A DNA stretch of 64,000 nucleotides from Burkholderiales bacterium. GTDB taxonomy: Bacteria > Pseudomonadota > Gammaproteobacteria > Burkholderiales > Burkholderiaceae_C. A program made the position numbers and the translations under genes. The notes beneath the pieces were generated by a model. It saw only the letters and a program-made list of their open reading frames with translations. It searched no databases and was not told the DNA's origin. Of the stretch, positions 26,425-39,957 are shown piece by piece. Positions within the stretch are counted from its first letter, which is position 1. Every line of letters starts with the position of its first letter. The stretch spans positions 1-64,000 of the forward strand of contig JAGWTH010000005.1 of assembly GCA_028868995.1 (NCBI GenBank), read 5' to 3'.

Positions 26425-28755
26425 GTGGAAACCGACACGCTGCATCTCGACCAGGCCGACGCGCGCCGGCTGGTGCTGGTGCGCGCCATCGAGGAAGCCG
26501 ACCCCCAGGGCCGCCTGCTGGGCGAGGCCGAGCGCGAACGGATCGAGCGCGACGCCCTGGATGCGAGCCGCAGGAGCGGCGCCGGGGTCGACTTCGCCGA
26601 CTATCTCGGCCAGCGCGCCCGCCGCGTGCTGGCCACCGTGGAACTGCGCAATCCGCGCCTGGCCAACCTGCAGGCGACCGAGCCCTGGCGGGGCTGGCTG
26701 ATGACGGCGCTGCCGCTGGCGGCCTGCGTGCTGGGCGCGGCGATCGACCGCATCGACAACCCGCACCAGGTGAACATGCTGTCGCCGCCGCTGCTGGGCG
26801 TCCTCGCCTGGAACGTGGTGGTCTACCTGTTGCTGTTGGTGTCGGTGCTGCGGCCGCGCCGCGCGCCCGACCCGGCGGCGCCGCCCGGCCTGCGGCACTG
26901 GCTCACCGGCCGCGGCTGGCGCAGCGGGCGGCTGCGGGCCGACGTGCTGGCGCGCTTCCACCAGCAATGGCTGAAGACCGCGGGGGCGCAGGAGTGGCTG
27001 TGGTGGGAGCGCCTGCTGCACCTGTGCGCCGCCGGCTGGGCCCTGGGACTGGCGTTGTCCATCGTCCTGGGCGGGATCGTGCGCGAGTACCGCGTAGGCT
27101 GGGAGAGCACCCTCCTGGACGTGCGCCAGGTGCATGCCCTGCTGAGCGCCCTGTTCGCGCCGGTGGTGGCGCTGCTGCCCTTCGAGCCGTTCACCGTGGC
27201 CGACCTGCAGCGCCTGGCCTTCGGGTCGGGCGCGCCGGTGGACGTGGGCGAGGCGCGGCGCTGGGTCTGGATGTACGTCGCGCTGCTGGGGGTCGTCGTG
27301 GTGGTGCCGCGCCTGCTGCTGGCGGCGGGGGCCGCCTGGGGCGAGCGGCGGCGCCGGCGGGCGGTGCGCATCGACCTGCGCGATCCGTACTACGCGCGGT
27401 TGCTGGCGAGCGTGAGCCCGGCCCGCGTCATGCTGGCCGTGCTGGCGAGCGAAGGAGGTGGCGGCGCGGCCCTGCAGCGCATGCTGCGCGAGGTGGCCGA
27501 CGAGGAGTGGCCCCGTGCCAACCCCTGGACGGTTCTCGGCAACTCGCGCGGCGACCGCTTGCGGGTGTTCGAGGTCCCGCCGGGCTATCGTCCGCCAGGG
27601 CCCGCCGTCCCGGCCCATGCCGGCGGGCCGGCCGCCACGCAGGCCTGGCTGCAGGACCTGCTGGGGCGCTTCAAGGCGCTGCCCGCCGAAGGCGCCGGCG
27701 ACGCCGTTGCCACCGGCCTGGCCGACACCGACGTCGTGCTGCTGCTGCCGGCCAGCCCGGTCGACCTGGAGGACGCCACGCCGCTGCTGCACCTGGTGGC
27801 CCGGCCGGCCCTGCTGCTGGTGCCGGGCGACGAGGTGCCGTACCGCAGCGTGGTCCAGCGCCTGGGCCTGGCAGCCGAAGTGCTCCGGCTGGACCGCTGC
27901 CTGGGTCACTGGCTGCGCGATCCGCTGCTGCTGGGGGCGGTGGCCGCGCGCGTCGCCAGCGGCAAGCGCGCCGGCTTCGAGCGCCTCGCCGCCAAGTGGC
28001 AGGAACGCCAGGCGACGCGCTTCTCCGACGCGATGCGCCTGGTCGCCGGTGAACTCGCCCGCGCCGCCCGCGACGTCGAGAACGTGGCTGCGGGCCCGGC
28101 CGGACTGCGCCAGCTGCTCAGTCCCGCCGAACGCGATTCCGTTCAACGGGCCCGGGAAGCGGCGCGGGCGGCGCTGCTGCAGCGCCTGCGTGATGGCGAG
28201 GCCGCGACCCGCGGCGCCCTGGTGCGCCTGTACCGCAGCGGGGAGCCGGCGGCCGCAGCGGCCTCCGGAAGGCTGGGCCGCGGCTTCCATGAGCAGCGCA
28301 CCGTCGACACTCCGCAGGCCGGCATGGCGGGCGCCGCCACGGGGGCGGCGATGGGCGCCGGCATCGACCTGCTGACGGGCGGCCTCACCCTGGGCGCGGC
28401 GACCGCCCTGGGCGCGATGATCGGCGGCGGCGCGGCCTATGCGGCGGCCGCCTGGAAGAACCGCGGCAGCAGCGACGGCCAGCCGCAGGTGCAGGTGGGC
28501 GACGAACTGCTGCAGGCGCTCGCGGAAAGCCTGCTGGTCTCCTACGTCGAGGTCGCGCACCGCACCTGGCCAGAGGCTGCCGAAGCCCCGCCGCCGTCCT
28601 GGCGCGACGAAGTGGTGGCAGCGGTCGAAGCCCGGCGCGGCGAGCTGTCGCCGCTGTGGCAGCAGGGGCGCGCAGGCGACGCCCAGACCCACATCGAGCC
28701 GCCCTTGGCGCGCCTGCTCGAGGAGATCGCGCGCGGTTTGCTGATGCGACTCTAG
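26425..28755 (+). CDS. DUF2868 / DUF3482-like fusion membrane protein
   Basis: This 776-residue protein appears to combine two families that are normally separate adjacent genes. The N-terminal 300 residues look like DUF2868, with an acidic start and about five membrane helices between residues 90 and 305. The C-terminal half ends in a glycine-zipper hydrophobic stretch (about 634-680, GAAMGAGIDLLTGG) and an amphipathic tail that resemble the end of DUF3482 GTPases. No P-loop or NKxD motif is visible between. A G-domain-like strand (DTDVVLLLPASPVD) suggests a decayed GTPase. The start is a GTG with TAGACT 9 bases upstream and no Shine-Dalgarno. The stop shares CTAG with the next gene. Confidence 0.75.
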   Translation: METDTLHLDQADARRLVLVRAIEEADPQGRLLGEAERERIERDALDASRRSGAGVDFADYLGQRARRVLATVELRNPRLANLQATEPWRGWLMTALPLAACVLGAAIDRIDNPHQVNMLSPPLLGVLAWNVVVYLLLLVSVLRPRRAPDPAAPPGLRHWLTGRGWRSGRLRADVLARFHQQWLKTAGAQEWLWWERLLHLCAAGWALGLALSIVLGGIVREYRVGWESTLLDVRQVHALLSALFAPVVALLPFEPFTVADLQRLAFGSGAPVDVGEARRWVWMYVALLGVVVVVPRLLLAAGAAWGERRRRRAVRIDLRDPYYARLLASVSPARVMLAVLASEGGGGAALQRMLREVADEEWPRANPWTVLGNSRGDRLRVFEVPPGYRPPGPAVPAHAGGPAATQAWLQDLLGRFKALPAEGAGDAVATGLADTDVVLLLPASPVDLEDATPLLHLVARPALLLVPGDEVPYRSVVQRLGLAAEVLRLDRCLGHWLRDPLLLGAVAARVASGKRAGFERLAAKWQERQATRFSDAMRLVAGELARAARDVENVAAGPAGLRQLLSPAERDSVQRAREAARAALLQRLRDGEAATRGALVRLYRSGEPAAAAASGRLGRGFHEQRTVDTPQAGMAGAATGAAMGAGIDLLTGGLTLGAATALGAMIGGGAAYAAAAWKNRGSSDGQPQVQVGDELLQALAESLLVSYVEVAHRTWPEAAEAPPPSWRDEVVAAVEARRGELSPLWQQGRAGDAQTHIEPPLARLLEEIARGLLMRL

Positions 28756-29225
28756 GGGCAGTACACCTGCCCGCCTTGCTGGATGCAGGGCATCCCGGAA
28801 GGACCGACCAGGCTGGGTGGCACGTAGCGCCGGTGGCTGCCGTCGTCGACCCAGCAGCCGCCGGCGTCGCATTGGGCCGGCGCCGGCAGGCGATCCACCT
28901 TCACGGGCGGGGCCGGCGCGGGCGGTGGAGCCGGGAGCGACGGCGGCAGGGCCGCACGGGGGACCTCGATGGCCGGCGGCGGCACCACGGTGGGCGGCTG
29001 CGTGACGCGACCGGGGCGCGAGGGCGGCGAGCCCAGCCCGAGGCAGGTGCGCGCCGCGTCACCGCGCAGGGCCTCGACCCGGTCGGCCGCATCCCGCGCG
29101 GCGCGTGCGGCCTCCAGCCGCTGCAAGGCGGCGGCGCAGGCCGGCGACTTCAGCGGGTCCTGCTCCTGCGCACGCAGGGCCGGGGCGGCGAACAGCAGCA
29201 GGGCCAGGGCAGGGGCGAGGCGCAT
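28752..29225 (-). CDS. Secreted proline-rich protein of unknown function
   Basis: This 157-residue protein has a Sec signal peptide (MRLAPALALLLFAAPALRA). A helical part with one Cys pair (SPACAAAL and RTCLGL) follows, then a proline-rich linker (about residues 70-110). The C-terminal module has four cysteines (CDAGGCWVDDG, PCIQQGGQVYC). The Cys pattern suggests a disulphide-stabilised periplasmic or secreted domain. I do not recognise the family. Its stop shares CTAG at 28752-28755 with the convergent gene. Confidence 0.72.
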   Translation of the reverse strand: MRLAPALALLLFAAPALRAQEQDPLKSPACAAALQRLEAARAARDAADRVEALRGDAARTCLGLGSPPSRPGRVTQPPTVVPPPAIEVPRAALPPSLPAPPPAPAPPVKVDRLPAPAQCDAGGCWVDDGSHRRYVPPSLVGPSGMPCIQQGGQVYCP

Positions 29226-29319
29226 GGCGAAGGGCAGGTCCGCGGCGGGGGCCGCGAGTCTCCAGTGTGCGCCAAGGCCGAAGCGAGCGCACCGGTGCGG
29301 GCGTACCATCGTCCCGCCG

Positions 29320-30129
29320 ATGAAGATCGCGACCTTCAACGTCAACGGGATCCGCACCCGCCTGCCGCAGCTGCTGCGCTGGCTGGAGCGCGAGCAGCCC
29401 GACGTGGCCTGCCTGCAGGAGCTGAAGGCCGCCGACGACGGCTTTCCCCACGGCGAGATCCGCGCGGCCGGCTACGGGGCCTTGTGGAAGGGACAGCGCG
29501 CCTGGAACGGCGTGGCCATCCTCGCGCGCGGCGGCGAGCCTTCGGAGCGGCGGCGCGCGCTGCCGGGCGACGACACCGACGAGCAGGGCCGCTACCTCGA
29601 GGCCACCGTGCAGGGCGTGGTGGTGGCCTGCCTGTACCTGCCCAACGGCAATCCGCAGCCCGGGCCCAAGTTCGACTACAAGCTCGCCTGGTTCGAGCGC
29701 CTGATCGCGCACGCCGCGACGCTGGTGGCCTCGCCGCAGCCGGCGATCCTGTGCGGCGACTTCAACGTCGTGCCGACCGATGCCGACATCTACGACCCGC
29801 GTTCCTGGCGCAAGGATGCCCTGCTGCAGCCTGCCACCCGCGAGTGCTGGCAGCGCCTGCTGGCGCAGGGCTGGACCGATGCGATCCGCCAGCAGCACCC
29901 GGACCAGCGCATCTACACCTTCTGGGACTTCTTCCGCCAGCATTGGCAGCGCGACGCGGGCCTGCGCATCGACCACCTCCTGCCGAACCCGCGGCTGGCT
30001 GCGGCCTTGATCGGAGCCGGTGTGGACCGTTGGGTCCGCGGCGAGCCGCATGCGAGCGACCATGCGCCCGCCTGGGCCCGCTTCGACCTGGCCATGCTGA
30101 AACCCTCCCGGGTCGGGAATTCGCCCTGA
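29320..30129 (+). CDS. xth: Exodeoxyribonuclease III / AP endonuclease
   Basis: This 269-residue EEP-fold DNA-repair enzyme is of the ExoIII type. Active-site blocks are visible: ATFNVNGIRTR, CLQELKA with the metal-binding Glu, WNGVAILAR, CGDFNVVPTDADIYD, RIDHLL and SDHAPAW with the catalytic Asp-His. It cleaves at abasic sites and degrades DNA 3' to 5'. The ATG has no clear ribosome site; a TACCAT lies about 11 bases upstream. It diverges from the secreted-protein gene. Confidence 0.94.
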   Translation: MKIATFNVNGIRTRLPQLLRWLEREQPDVACLQELKAADDGFPHGEIRAAGYGALWKGQRAWNGVAILARGGEPSERRRALPGDDTDEQGRYLEATVQGVVVACLYLPNGNPQPGPKFDYKLAWFERLIAHAATLVASPQPAILCGDFNVVPTDADIYDPRSWRKDALLQPATRECWQRLLAQGWTDAIRQQHPDQRIYTFWDFFRQHWQRDAGLRIDHLLPNPRLAAALIGAGVDRWVRGEPHASDHAPAWARFDLAMLKPSRVGNSP

Positions 30130-30233
30130 AAGCACCAAAGCTAGGTAATTCTCCTAACAACTCGACCGTTTTTCCCTATCGCTTTACGGTTGAGCGCGTG
30201 GTTTCATCTCGTTACGTCGTGTGGGGAGGACCG

Positions 30234-30878
30234 ATGGAAGCCATCCAGGACCGCGCGCTCCTGCTGGAGGCGCTCTCCGACAAGGTGCTGCACCAGCTGC
30301 CGGCTGCCGTCTGGAAGGGGTTGTTCCTGGGCCCGGGGCGCGAGACCATCCGATTCGAACAGCGCCACCTCACGCTCGTCCATGCCGACCTGAGCGCGGA
30401 ATCGGGCCGCTCCACCGATGCCGTGCAGCGCTTCCACCAGACGCTGCAGCGCCTCAACGCCCGCCACCACGGCCGCCTCGACCCGTACCAGGACGGCGCG
30501 GCGCTGGTGACCTTCGAGAATCCGCGCGCGGCCGTGCGCCTGGCCATCGAGCTGCAGCGCGCAGCCGAAGGCACGGCGCTGCGCATCGGCGTGGTGAGCG
30601 GCGTCTGCACGCTCGCCTACTTCCGGATCCAGGGACGCCTGTGGTGCACGCCGCTCGGCCGGCAGCCCCTGCGGGCGGCCGAGGTCGCGGCGACGGCCGC
30701 CTTGGGCGGGATCGTCATCTCGCCCGAGACCTACGGGCCGGAAGAGGGGCAGGAACGCCTTCTGGCCGACAGCGATGCCCCCGATTTCCGTCACTCGGAA
30801 CTCGACCTGTCGTCGCTGACCTGGAACGACGAGCCTCCTGCCCAGTTCCTGATCCGGGCCGTCGACATCCCCTGCTAG
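30234..30878 (+). CDS. Nucleotide-cyclase-like (class III CHD) protein
   Basis: This 214-residue soluble protein is built on a class III cyclase homology pattern. VHADLS is at the position of the first metal Asp, PYQDGAALVTFE at the GDG hairpin, LRIGVVSGVC follows, and GGIVISPETY closes it. The segment that normally carries the catalytic Asn and Arg (N..AARL) reads GRQPLRAAEVA, so cyclase activity is doubtful. It may be a binding or regulatory derivative. It has a strong ribosome site (GGGGAGGA). The 104-bp leader before it is comparatively A/T-rich. Its neighbours do not suggest a partner. Confidence 0.65.
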   Translation: MEAIQDRALLLEALSDKVLHQLPAAVWKGLFLGPGRETIRFEQRHLTLVHADLSAESGRSTDAVQRFHQTLQRLNARHHGRLDPYQDGAALVTFENPRAAVRLAIELQRAAEGTALRIGVVSGVCTLAYFRIQGRLWCTPLGRQPLRAAEVAATAALGGIVISPETYGPEEGQERLLADSDAPDFRHSELDLSSLTWNDEPPAQFLIRAVDIPC

Positions 30879-30972
30879 CCGGCATCCGCTGGCGGGCCCT
30901 TCGCCGCGTCCCGGCCGTGGGGACCGGAAGGGGCCACGCGTTACAGTCCTGAGGACAAATCCAGGAACTGGC

Positions 30973-32562
30973 GTGGCGACTTCCCCAACCCTGCCGGACA
31001 CGATTCCGGTCCTCATCGCCGGCGGCGGGCCGGTTGGCCTGACCCTTGCCGCGCTGCTGGCGCGCCATGGCGTGCGCAGCCTGGTCGTCGAGGCGGACGC
31101 GGGCTACTGCAGCGGCAGCCGCGCCATCTGCATCTCGCGTCGCTCGCAGGAGATCCTTTGGACGGCCGGCGCCGGCGAGGCCTTGTCCGCCAAGGCACTG
31201 CCCTGGACCGGCGGGCGCAGCTACTGGCGCGACCGCGAGGTGCTGCACTTCCGGATGCCCTCGGAACCCACGGAGCGCTTCGCGCCCATGGTCAACATCC
31301 AGCAGTACCACGTCGAGGCTTTCGTACATCAGGCACTGGAGCGGGCACCCGAGCTGGCGCAGGTCGCCTGGTCCTCGCGCGTCACGGGCCTGCGGCCGGG
31401 GCCCGACGGCGTCCGGGTGGAGGTCGAGGGGCCCGCCGGCGCCCGGGCCGTGCAGGCCGGCTGGGTGGTGGCCTGCGACGGCGGCCGCAGCACCGTGCGC
31501 GAGCAGCTCGGCCTGCAGCTGCAAGGCACGCAGTACGAGGGGCGCTACGTCATCGTCGACATCGTTCAGGAGACCGAACGGCCGGTGGAGCGGCTGGCCT
31601 GGTTCGACCCGCCCTCCAACCCGGGCTCGACCCTGCTGATGCACCGCCAGCCCGACGACGTCTGGCGCATCGACTACCAGCTGCGCGACGACGAGGACGC
31701 GGACGAGGCGCTCAAGCCGGAAAACATCCTGCCGCGCGTGCAGAGCCACCTCACCATGATCGGCGAGAACGCGCCCTGGCGGCTGCTCTGGGCCTCCATG
31801 TACAACGCCAAGTGCCTGACGCTGCCCTCGTACCGCCACGGCCGCGTGCTGTTCGCCGGCGATGCGGCGCACCTGGTGCCGATCTTCGGGGTGCGGGGCC
31901 TGAATTCCGGCCTGGACGACGCGGCCAACCTCGCCTGGAAGCTGGCGCTGGTAGTGCAGGGCGCCGCCGCGGAGGCTCTGCTGGACTCGTACTCGCAGGA
32001 GCGCGTGCACGCCGCCCGCGAGAACATCGCCTACGGCGCCAAGAGCACGGAATTCATGGCGCCCCCGGACTTCGCCTTCCGGCTGATGCGGGAGGCAACG
32101 CTGCGCCTCGCGCCGGACGAGCCGGCCGTGCGTTCGCTGATCAACCCGCGCCAGTCGGCGCCGATCGCCTATCCCGGCTCGCCGCTGAACGGGCCGCAGC
32201 AAGGGGCGTGGAGCAGCGCCCAGGCGGAGCCCGGCCAGCCCGCGCCGGAGGCGCTGCTGCAGGGGGCGCACGGGCGCCTGCACCTGACCCAGTGCTTCGG
32301 CACGGCGTTCACCTGCCTGGTGTTCGGCGACGGCGCCTTGCCCCATGCCTTGACCGACCTGGCGACGCACGGCGTGGCCGTGCTGGACATCGCGCCCGAA
32401 GCCGACGTGCACGGCCAGGCCCGGGCGCGCTACGGCCTGCCGGATCCGTCCGCCACCGGCCTGGTGCTGGTGCGGCCCGACGGCTACGTGATGGGGCGCT
32501 GGCGCGGCCTGGACCCGGCGCCGGTGCTGGATTGCCTGCGGGACAAGGGACTCGAACCATGA
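30973..32562 (+). CDS. FAD-dependent aromatic monooxygenase (PheA/MhpA type)
   Basis: This 529-residue flavoprotein hydroxylase has the FAD motif GGGPVGL near the N-terminus and [11 protein letters not shown]. The GD motif [20 protein letters not shown] has the family sequence, and a thioredoxin-like C-terminal domain follows, as in phenol/2,4-dichlorophenol and 3-(3-hydroxyphenyl)propionate hydroxylases. The substrate is probably a phenolic compound but is not identifiable. GTG start at 30973 with CCAGGA upstream. The next small gene overlaps its stop (ATGA). Confidence 0.88.
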   Translation: MATSPTLPDTIPVLIAGGGPVGLTLAALLARHGVRSLVVEADAGYCSGSRAICISRRSQEILWTAGAGEALSAKALPWTGGRSYWRDREVLHFRMPSEPTERFAPMVNIQQYHVEAFVHQALERAPELAQVAWSSRVTGLRPGPDGVRVEVEGPAGARAVQAGWVVACDGGRSTVREQLGLQLQGTQYEGRYVIVDIVQETERPVERLAWFDPPSNPGSTLLMHRQPDDVWRIDYQLRDDEDADEALKPENILPRVQSHLTMIGENAPWRLLWASMYNAKCLTLPSYRHGRVLFAGDAAHLVPIFGVRGLNSGLDDAANLAWKLALVVQGAAAEALLDSYSQERVHAARENIAYGAKSTEFMAPPDFAFRLMREATLRLAPDEPAVRSLINPRQSAPIAYPGSPLNGPQQGAWSSAQAEPGQPAPEALLQGAHGRLHLTQCFGTAFTCLVFGDGALPHALTDLATHGVAVLDIAPEADVHGQARARYGLPDPSATGLVLVRPDGYVMGRWRGLDPAPVLDCLRDKGLEP

Positions 32563-32741
32563 GCGAATCCGACCTCGACCGGACCTACACCGCCCTGTGC
32601 CAGGCGCTGGGCGACGTGGGCCAGGAGCGCAGCGAGCTGCTGCTGGCCATGGTGGCGCTCGGCCTGATGGCGCGCTCGGACCAGCCCGAGGAAGTGCTCG
32701 CCCTGGTGGCACGATCGCGCGAGAGCTGCCTGCGGGAGTGA
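32559..32741 (+). CDS. DUF2783-like small protein
   Basis: This 60-residue acidic helical protein ([32 protein letters not shown]) overlaps the monooxygenase stop. Size, composition and position fit DUF2783 proteins, which commonly sit beside FAD-dependent aromatic hydroxylases. Function unknown; a partner or stabiliser of the monooxygenase is an inference from coupling. Confidence 0.75.
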   Translation: MSESDLDRTYTALCQALGDVGQERSELLLAMVALGLMARSDQPEEVLALVARSRESCLRE

Positions 32742-32761
32742 GCCGGCCGCGAGGGCGAATA

Positions 32762-32799
32762 CCCCTCGTCGCATCCGGCGAGGGGCGAATCCCTAGAAT
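32762..32799 (+). promoter_or_regulatory. Inverted repeat and -10-like box before the radical SAM gene
   Basis: CCCCTCG (32762-32768) and CGAGGGG (32779-32785) are inverted around a 10-base spacer. TAGAAT at 32794-32799 could be a -10 box 20 bases before the ATG. No -35 is recognisable. Confidence 0.3.
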
Positions 32800-32818
32800 G
32801 CCGGGTCCCCCGCCGCCC

Positions 32819-35020
<2,202 letters not shown>

Positions 35021-35036
35021 GCGGCGCCCGGCGGCG

Positions 35037-35909
35037 TCAAGCGGCGGGCATCGCGTGGATCGGCAGGTCCTTCTCGGCCGCCAGCCGGTCCAGCTCGGCG
35101 CAGGTCCGCGAGGCGAAGAAGGCCGCGACGGCGCGATGCGTGTCGGGCGCGAACATGGCGCGGACATCGCCGCCGGCCACGCCCGCGGCGGCGCACAGGC
35201 CGGCGGCGAAATGCGGCTCCAGCGCCGCCACGGCCACCCGGCCGTCCTGGCAGGGATAGACCCGGTAACCCGCGTGGGCACCGCCCACCGATCCGGTGGG
35301 CTGGGTGAGTCCCCAGCGGCGGGGCAGGGCCAGGTAGGCCGCCGCATCCGACAGCGCCACTTCCAGGTAGATGCCTGACTGGTGCGCCTGCCTGCGCAGG
35401 GCGGCCTGCAGGACGGCCTCGGACGCCATGAGCGAGCCGCTCATGTCGGCATAGAGCGTGGCGGGCAGCTCCAGCCCCGGCACCAGCCCGTTGTCGGCCA
35501 GGTAGGTGAGGTCGTGGCCCGGCTCCTCGGCGCGCGCGCCCGGCGCGCCGACGATGGCGACCTGGCTGAGCGCCGGATGGCGGGCATGCAGTTCGGGCCA
35601 GCCCAGGCCCAGCCTGGCGAGCGCCGAGGGGCGGAACGAAGTGAGGAGGATGTCCGTGCGCGCCAGTTCCCGGTGCAGCAGCTCCTGCCCTGCGCCGGTC
35701 TTCAGGTCACCCCGGAGGACCTCCACCCCCTCGTGCAGTTCGGCGTAGGCCTCCCGGTTGTAGAGTCCCATGGGGTCCCCGGAGGGCGGCTCGAGCTTGG
35801 TGCAGGTGGCGCCCAGGCGCCGGCAGCGCATCAGCGCCGCGGGGCCGGGCAGGTTGAGCGCAAGGCTCAGGATGCGCAGGCCTTGCAGGGGGGCGGAGGA
35901 GGGCGTCAT
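35037..35909 (-). CDS. CaiB/BaiF-type CoA-transferase / racemase (short form)
   Basis: This 290-residue member of the family III CoA-transferase group has [19 protein letters not shown] at the N-terminus and a [11 protein letters not shown] segment, matching the catalytic region of alpha-methylacyl-CoA racemase. It is about 70-100 residues shorter than typical CoA-transferases because the C-terminal part is reduced, which also fits the racemase-like branch. The substrate is unknown. It lies 32 bp downstream of pobA on the same strand and may be co-transcribed. Confidence 0.78.
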   Translation of the reverse strand: MTPSSAPLQGLRILSLALNLPGPAALMRCRRLGATCTKLEPPSGDPMGLYNREAYAELHEGVEVLRGDLKTGAGQELLHRELARTDILLTSFRPSALARLGLGWPELHARHPALSQVAIVGAPGARAEEPGHDLTYLADNGLVPGLELPATLYADMSGSLMASEAVLQAALRRQAHQSGIYLEVALSDAAAYLALPRRWGLTQPTGSVGGAHAGYRVYPCQDGRVAVAALEPHFAAGLCAAAGVAGGDVRAMFAPDTHRAVAAFFASRTCAELDRLAAEKDLPIHAMPAA

Positions 35910-35941
35910 GCGGGAAGGCTAGCAGACCCGCGCCCGCAGGC

Positions 35942-38047
<2,106 letters not shown>

Positions 38048-38069
38048 TCACCACAATCCCCCCACATTC

Positions 38070-39068
38070 ATGAAGACATCGAACATCCAGGTGCTGCTCG
38101 CCGGCTTCGTGCTCGCCGCCGGCGGCGCCGCCAGCGCCCAGCAGGTCCTGCTGAACGCCTCCTACGACGTGGCGCGGGAGTACTACAGGGACATCAACGC
38201 CGCCTTCGTCCCCTGGTACCGCAAGACCACGGGCCGGGACGTGAGGATCGAGCAGTCGCACGGCGGCTCGAGCGCGCAGGCGCGCGCGGTGGCCGAGGGG
38301 CTGGATGCCGACGTGGTGACCATGAACACCACGACCGACATCGCCTTCCTCGCCGACCGCGGCCTGGTCGCGAAGGACTGGCGCCAGCGCTTCCCGGACA
38401 ACGCGGCCCCCACCACCTCCACGATGCTGTTCCTGGTGCGCAAGGGCAATCCCAAGGGCATCCGGGACTGGGACGACCTCGCGAAGCCGGGCGTCCAGGT
38501 GGTGGCGGTCAACCCCAAGACCAGCGGCAGCGGCCGCTACGCCTACCTGGCGGCCTGGGGTTACGTGAAGAGCCAGGGCGGCAGCGACGCCCAGGCCGCG
38601 GATTTCGTCGGCAGGCTGTACCGGAACGTGCCGGCGCTGGCCCGCAGCGGGCGCGATGCCACGAGCGCCTTCCTCCAGCGCCGCATCGGCGACGTGCTGG
38701 TGACCTTCGAGTCCGAGCTGGAATCGGTCAGCCGGGAATTCGGCGACGGCCGGGTGGAAGTGGTGGCCCCTTCCGTCAGCATCGTGGCCGAGAACCCGGT
38801 CGCGGTCGTCGAGCCGTGGGTGGCGAAGAAGGGCACGGCGGAGCTCGCGCAGGCCTACCTGGGCTTCCTGTATTCGCGCCAGGGCCAGGAGATCGCCGCC
38901 CGGCACCACCTGCGCCCGCGCGATCCGGCGGTCCTGGAGAAATACGCCGGCGCCTTCCGGCCGATCCGGCTGTTCACCGTGCACGAGCTGTTCGGGTCGC
39001 TCGCCGAGGCGCAGAAGCTCCACTTCGACGACGGCGGCCGGTTCGACCGGCTGTACGCCCACCGGTAG
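38070..39068 (+). CDS. sbp: Periplasmic sulfate-binding protein
   Basis: This 332-residue solute-binding protein has a Sec signal (KTSNIQVLLAGFVLAAGGAASA) and binds sulfate or thiosulfate. Typical segments are LLNASYDVARE, QSHGGSSAQARAV, ADVVTMNTTTDI, NPKTSGSGRYAYL and the C-terminal FTVHELFGS. It is the first gene of sbp-cysT-cysW-cysA. The 76-bp leader from the regulator gene includes an A-rich run (ATAAACAAACAAGAAGAG) that could hold promoter or CysB contacts, but no site is definable by eye. Confidence 0.93.
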   Translation: MKTSNIQVLLAGFVLAAGGAASAQQVLLNASYDVAREYYRDINAAFVPWYRKTTGRDVRIEQSHGGSSAQARAVAEGLDADVVTMNTTTDIAFLADRGLVAKDWRQRFPDNAAPTTSTMLFLVRKGNPKGIRDWDDLAKPGVQVVAVNPKTSGSGRYAYLAAWGYVKSQGGSDAQAADFVGRLYRNVPALARSGRDATSAFLQRRIGDVLVTFESELESVSREFGDGRVEVVAPSVSIVAENPVAVVEPWVAKKGTAELAQAYLGFLYSRQGQEIAARHHLRPRDPAVLEKYAGAFRPIRLFTVHELFGSLAEAQKLHFDDGGRFDRLYAHR

Positions 39069-39075
39069 GACGGAC

Positions 39076-39957
39076 ATGGATGGCGCCCTCACGGCGTCGC
39101 CGCCCGCGCGGGCAGCGACGCCTTCCCCGTCGCACGGCCGCCGTCGCCGGGTGCTGCCCGGCTTCCGCCTGACCCTGGGCTATGCCCTGCTGTACCTGTC
39201 GCTGGTCGTTCTGGTTCCGCTGGCGGCGCTGGTGGCCGGGACCTTCACCCTGTCCTGGCAGCAGTTCTGGGCCGCGGTCGGCTCGCCGCGCGTGCTGGCC
39301 TCGTACCGGCTGACTTTCGGCGCGTCCCTGCTCGCGGCCCTCGTCAACGGGGTGTTCGGGCTGCTGGTGGCCTGGGTGCTGGTGCGCTACCGGTTCCCGG
39401 GCCGGCGCATCGTCGACGCCCTGGTGGACCTGCCGTTCGCACTGCCCACGGCGGTGGCCGGCATCGCGTTGACGGCGCTGCTGGCCGGCAACGGCTGGAT
39501 CGGGCAAGTCCTCGAGCCCATGGGGATCCGGCTGGCCTTCACGCCGGCCGGCGTGGTGATCGCGCTCATCTTCATCGGCCTGCCGTTCGTGGTGCGGACC
39601 ATGCAGCCGGTGCTGGAGGAGTCGGAGCGGGAACTCGAGGAGGCGGCGCTGTGCCTGGGCGCGACCCGCGGGCAGACCTTCTGCCGGGTGATCCTGCCCG
39701 CGATCGCGCCGGCGCTGCTCACCGGCTTCGCCATGGCCTTCGCCCGCGCGATCGGCGAGTACGGCTCGGTGATCTTCATCGCCGGCAACGTTCCCATGGT
39801 GTCGGAGATCACCCCGCTCGTCATCGTCGGCAAGCTGGAACAGTACGACTACGCCGGCGCCACCGCCGTGGCCGTCGTGATGCTGGTGTTCTCCTTCGCG
39901 CTGCTGCTGGCGATCAACGCCCTGCAGGCCTGGCAGCGCCGGAGGGCCGGGGGATGA
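39076..39957 (+). CDS. cysT: Sulfate ABC transporter permease CysT
   Basis: This 293-residue inner-membrane permease has six predicted helices. The EAA loop near [22 protein letters not shown] contacts the ATPase. The Pro/Ala-rich N-terminal 30 residues ([16 protein letters not shown]) are cytoplasmic. It pairs with CysW for sulfate/thiosulfate import. It lies 7 bp after sbp, and its stop overlaps the cysW start (ATGA). Confidence 0.93.
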   Translation: MDGALTASPPARAATPSPSHGRRRRVLPGFRLTLGYALLYLSLVVLVPLAALVAGTFTLSWQQFWAAVGSPRVLASYRLTFGASLLAALVNGVFGLLVAWVLVRYRFPGRRIVDALVDLPFALPTAVAGIALTALLAGNGWIGQVLEPMGIRLAFTPAGVVIALIFIGLPFVVRTMQPVLEESERELEEAALCLGATRGQTFCRVILPAIAPALLTGFAMAFARAIGEYGSVIFIAGNVPMVSEITPLVIVGKLEQYDYAGATAVAVVMLVFSFALLLAINALQAWQRRRAGG

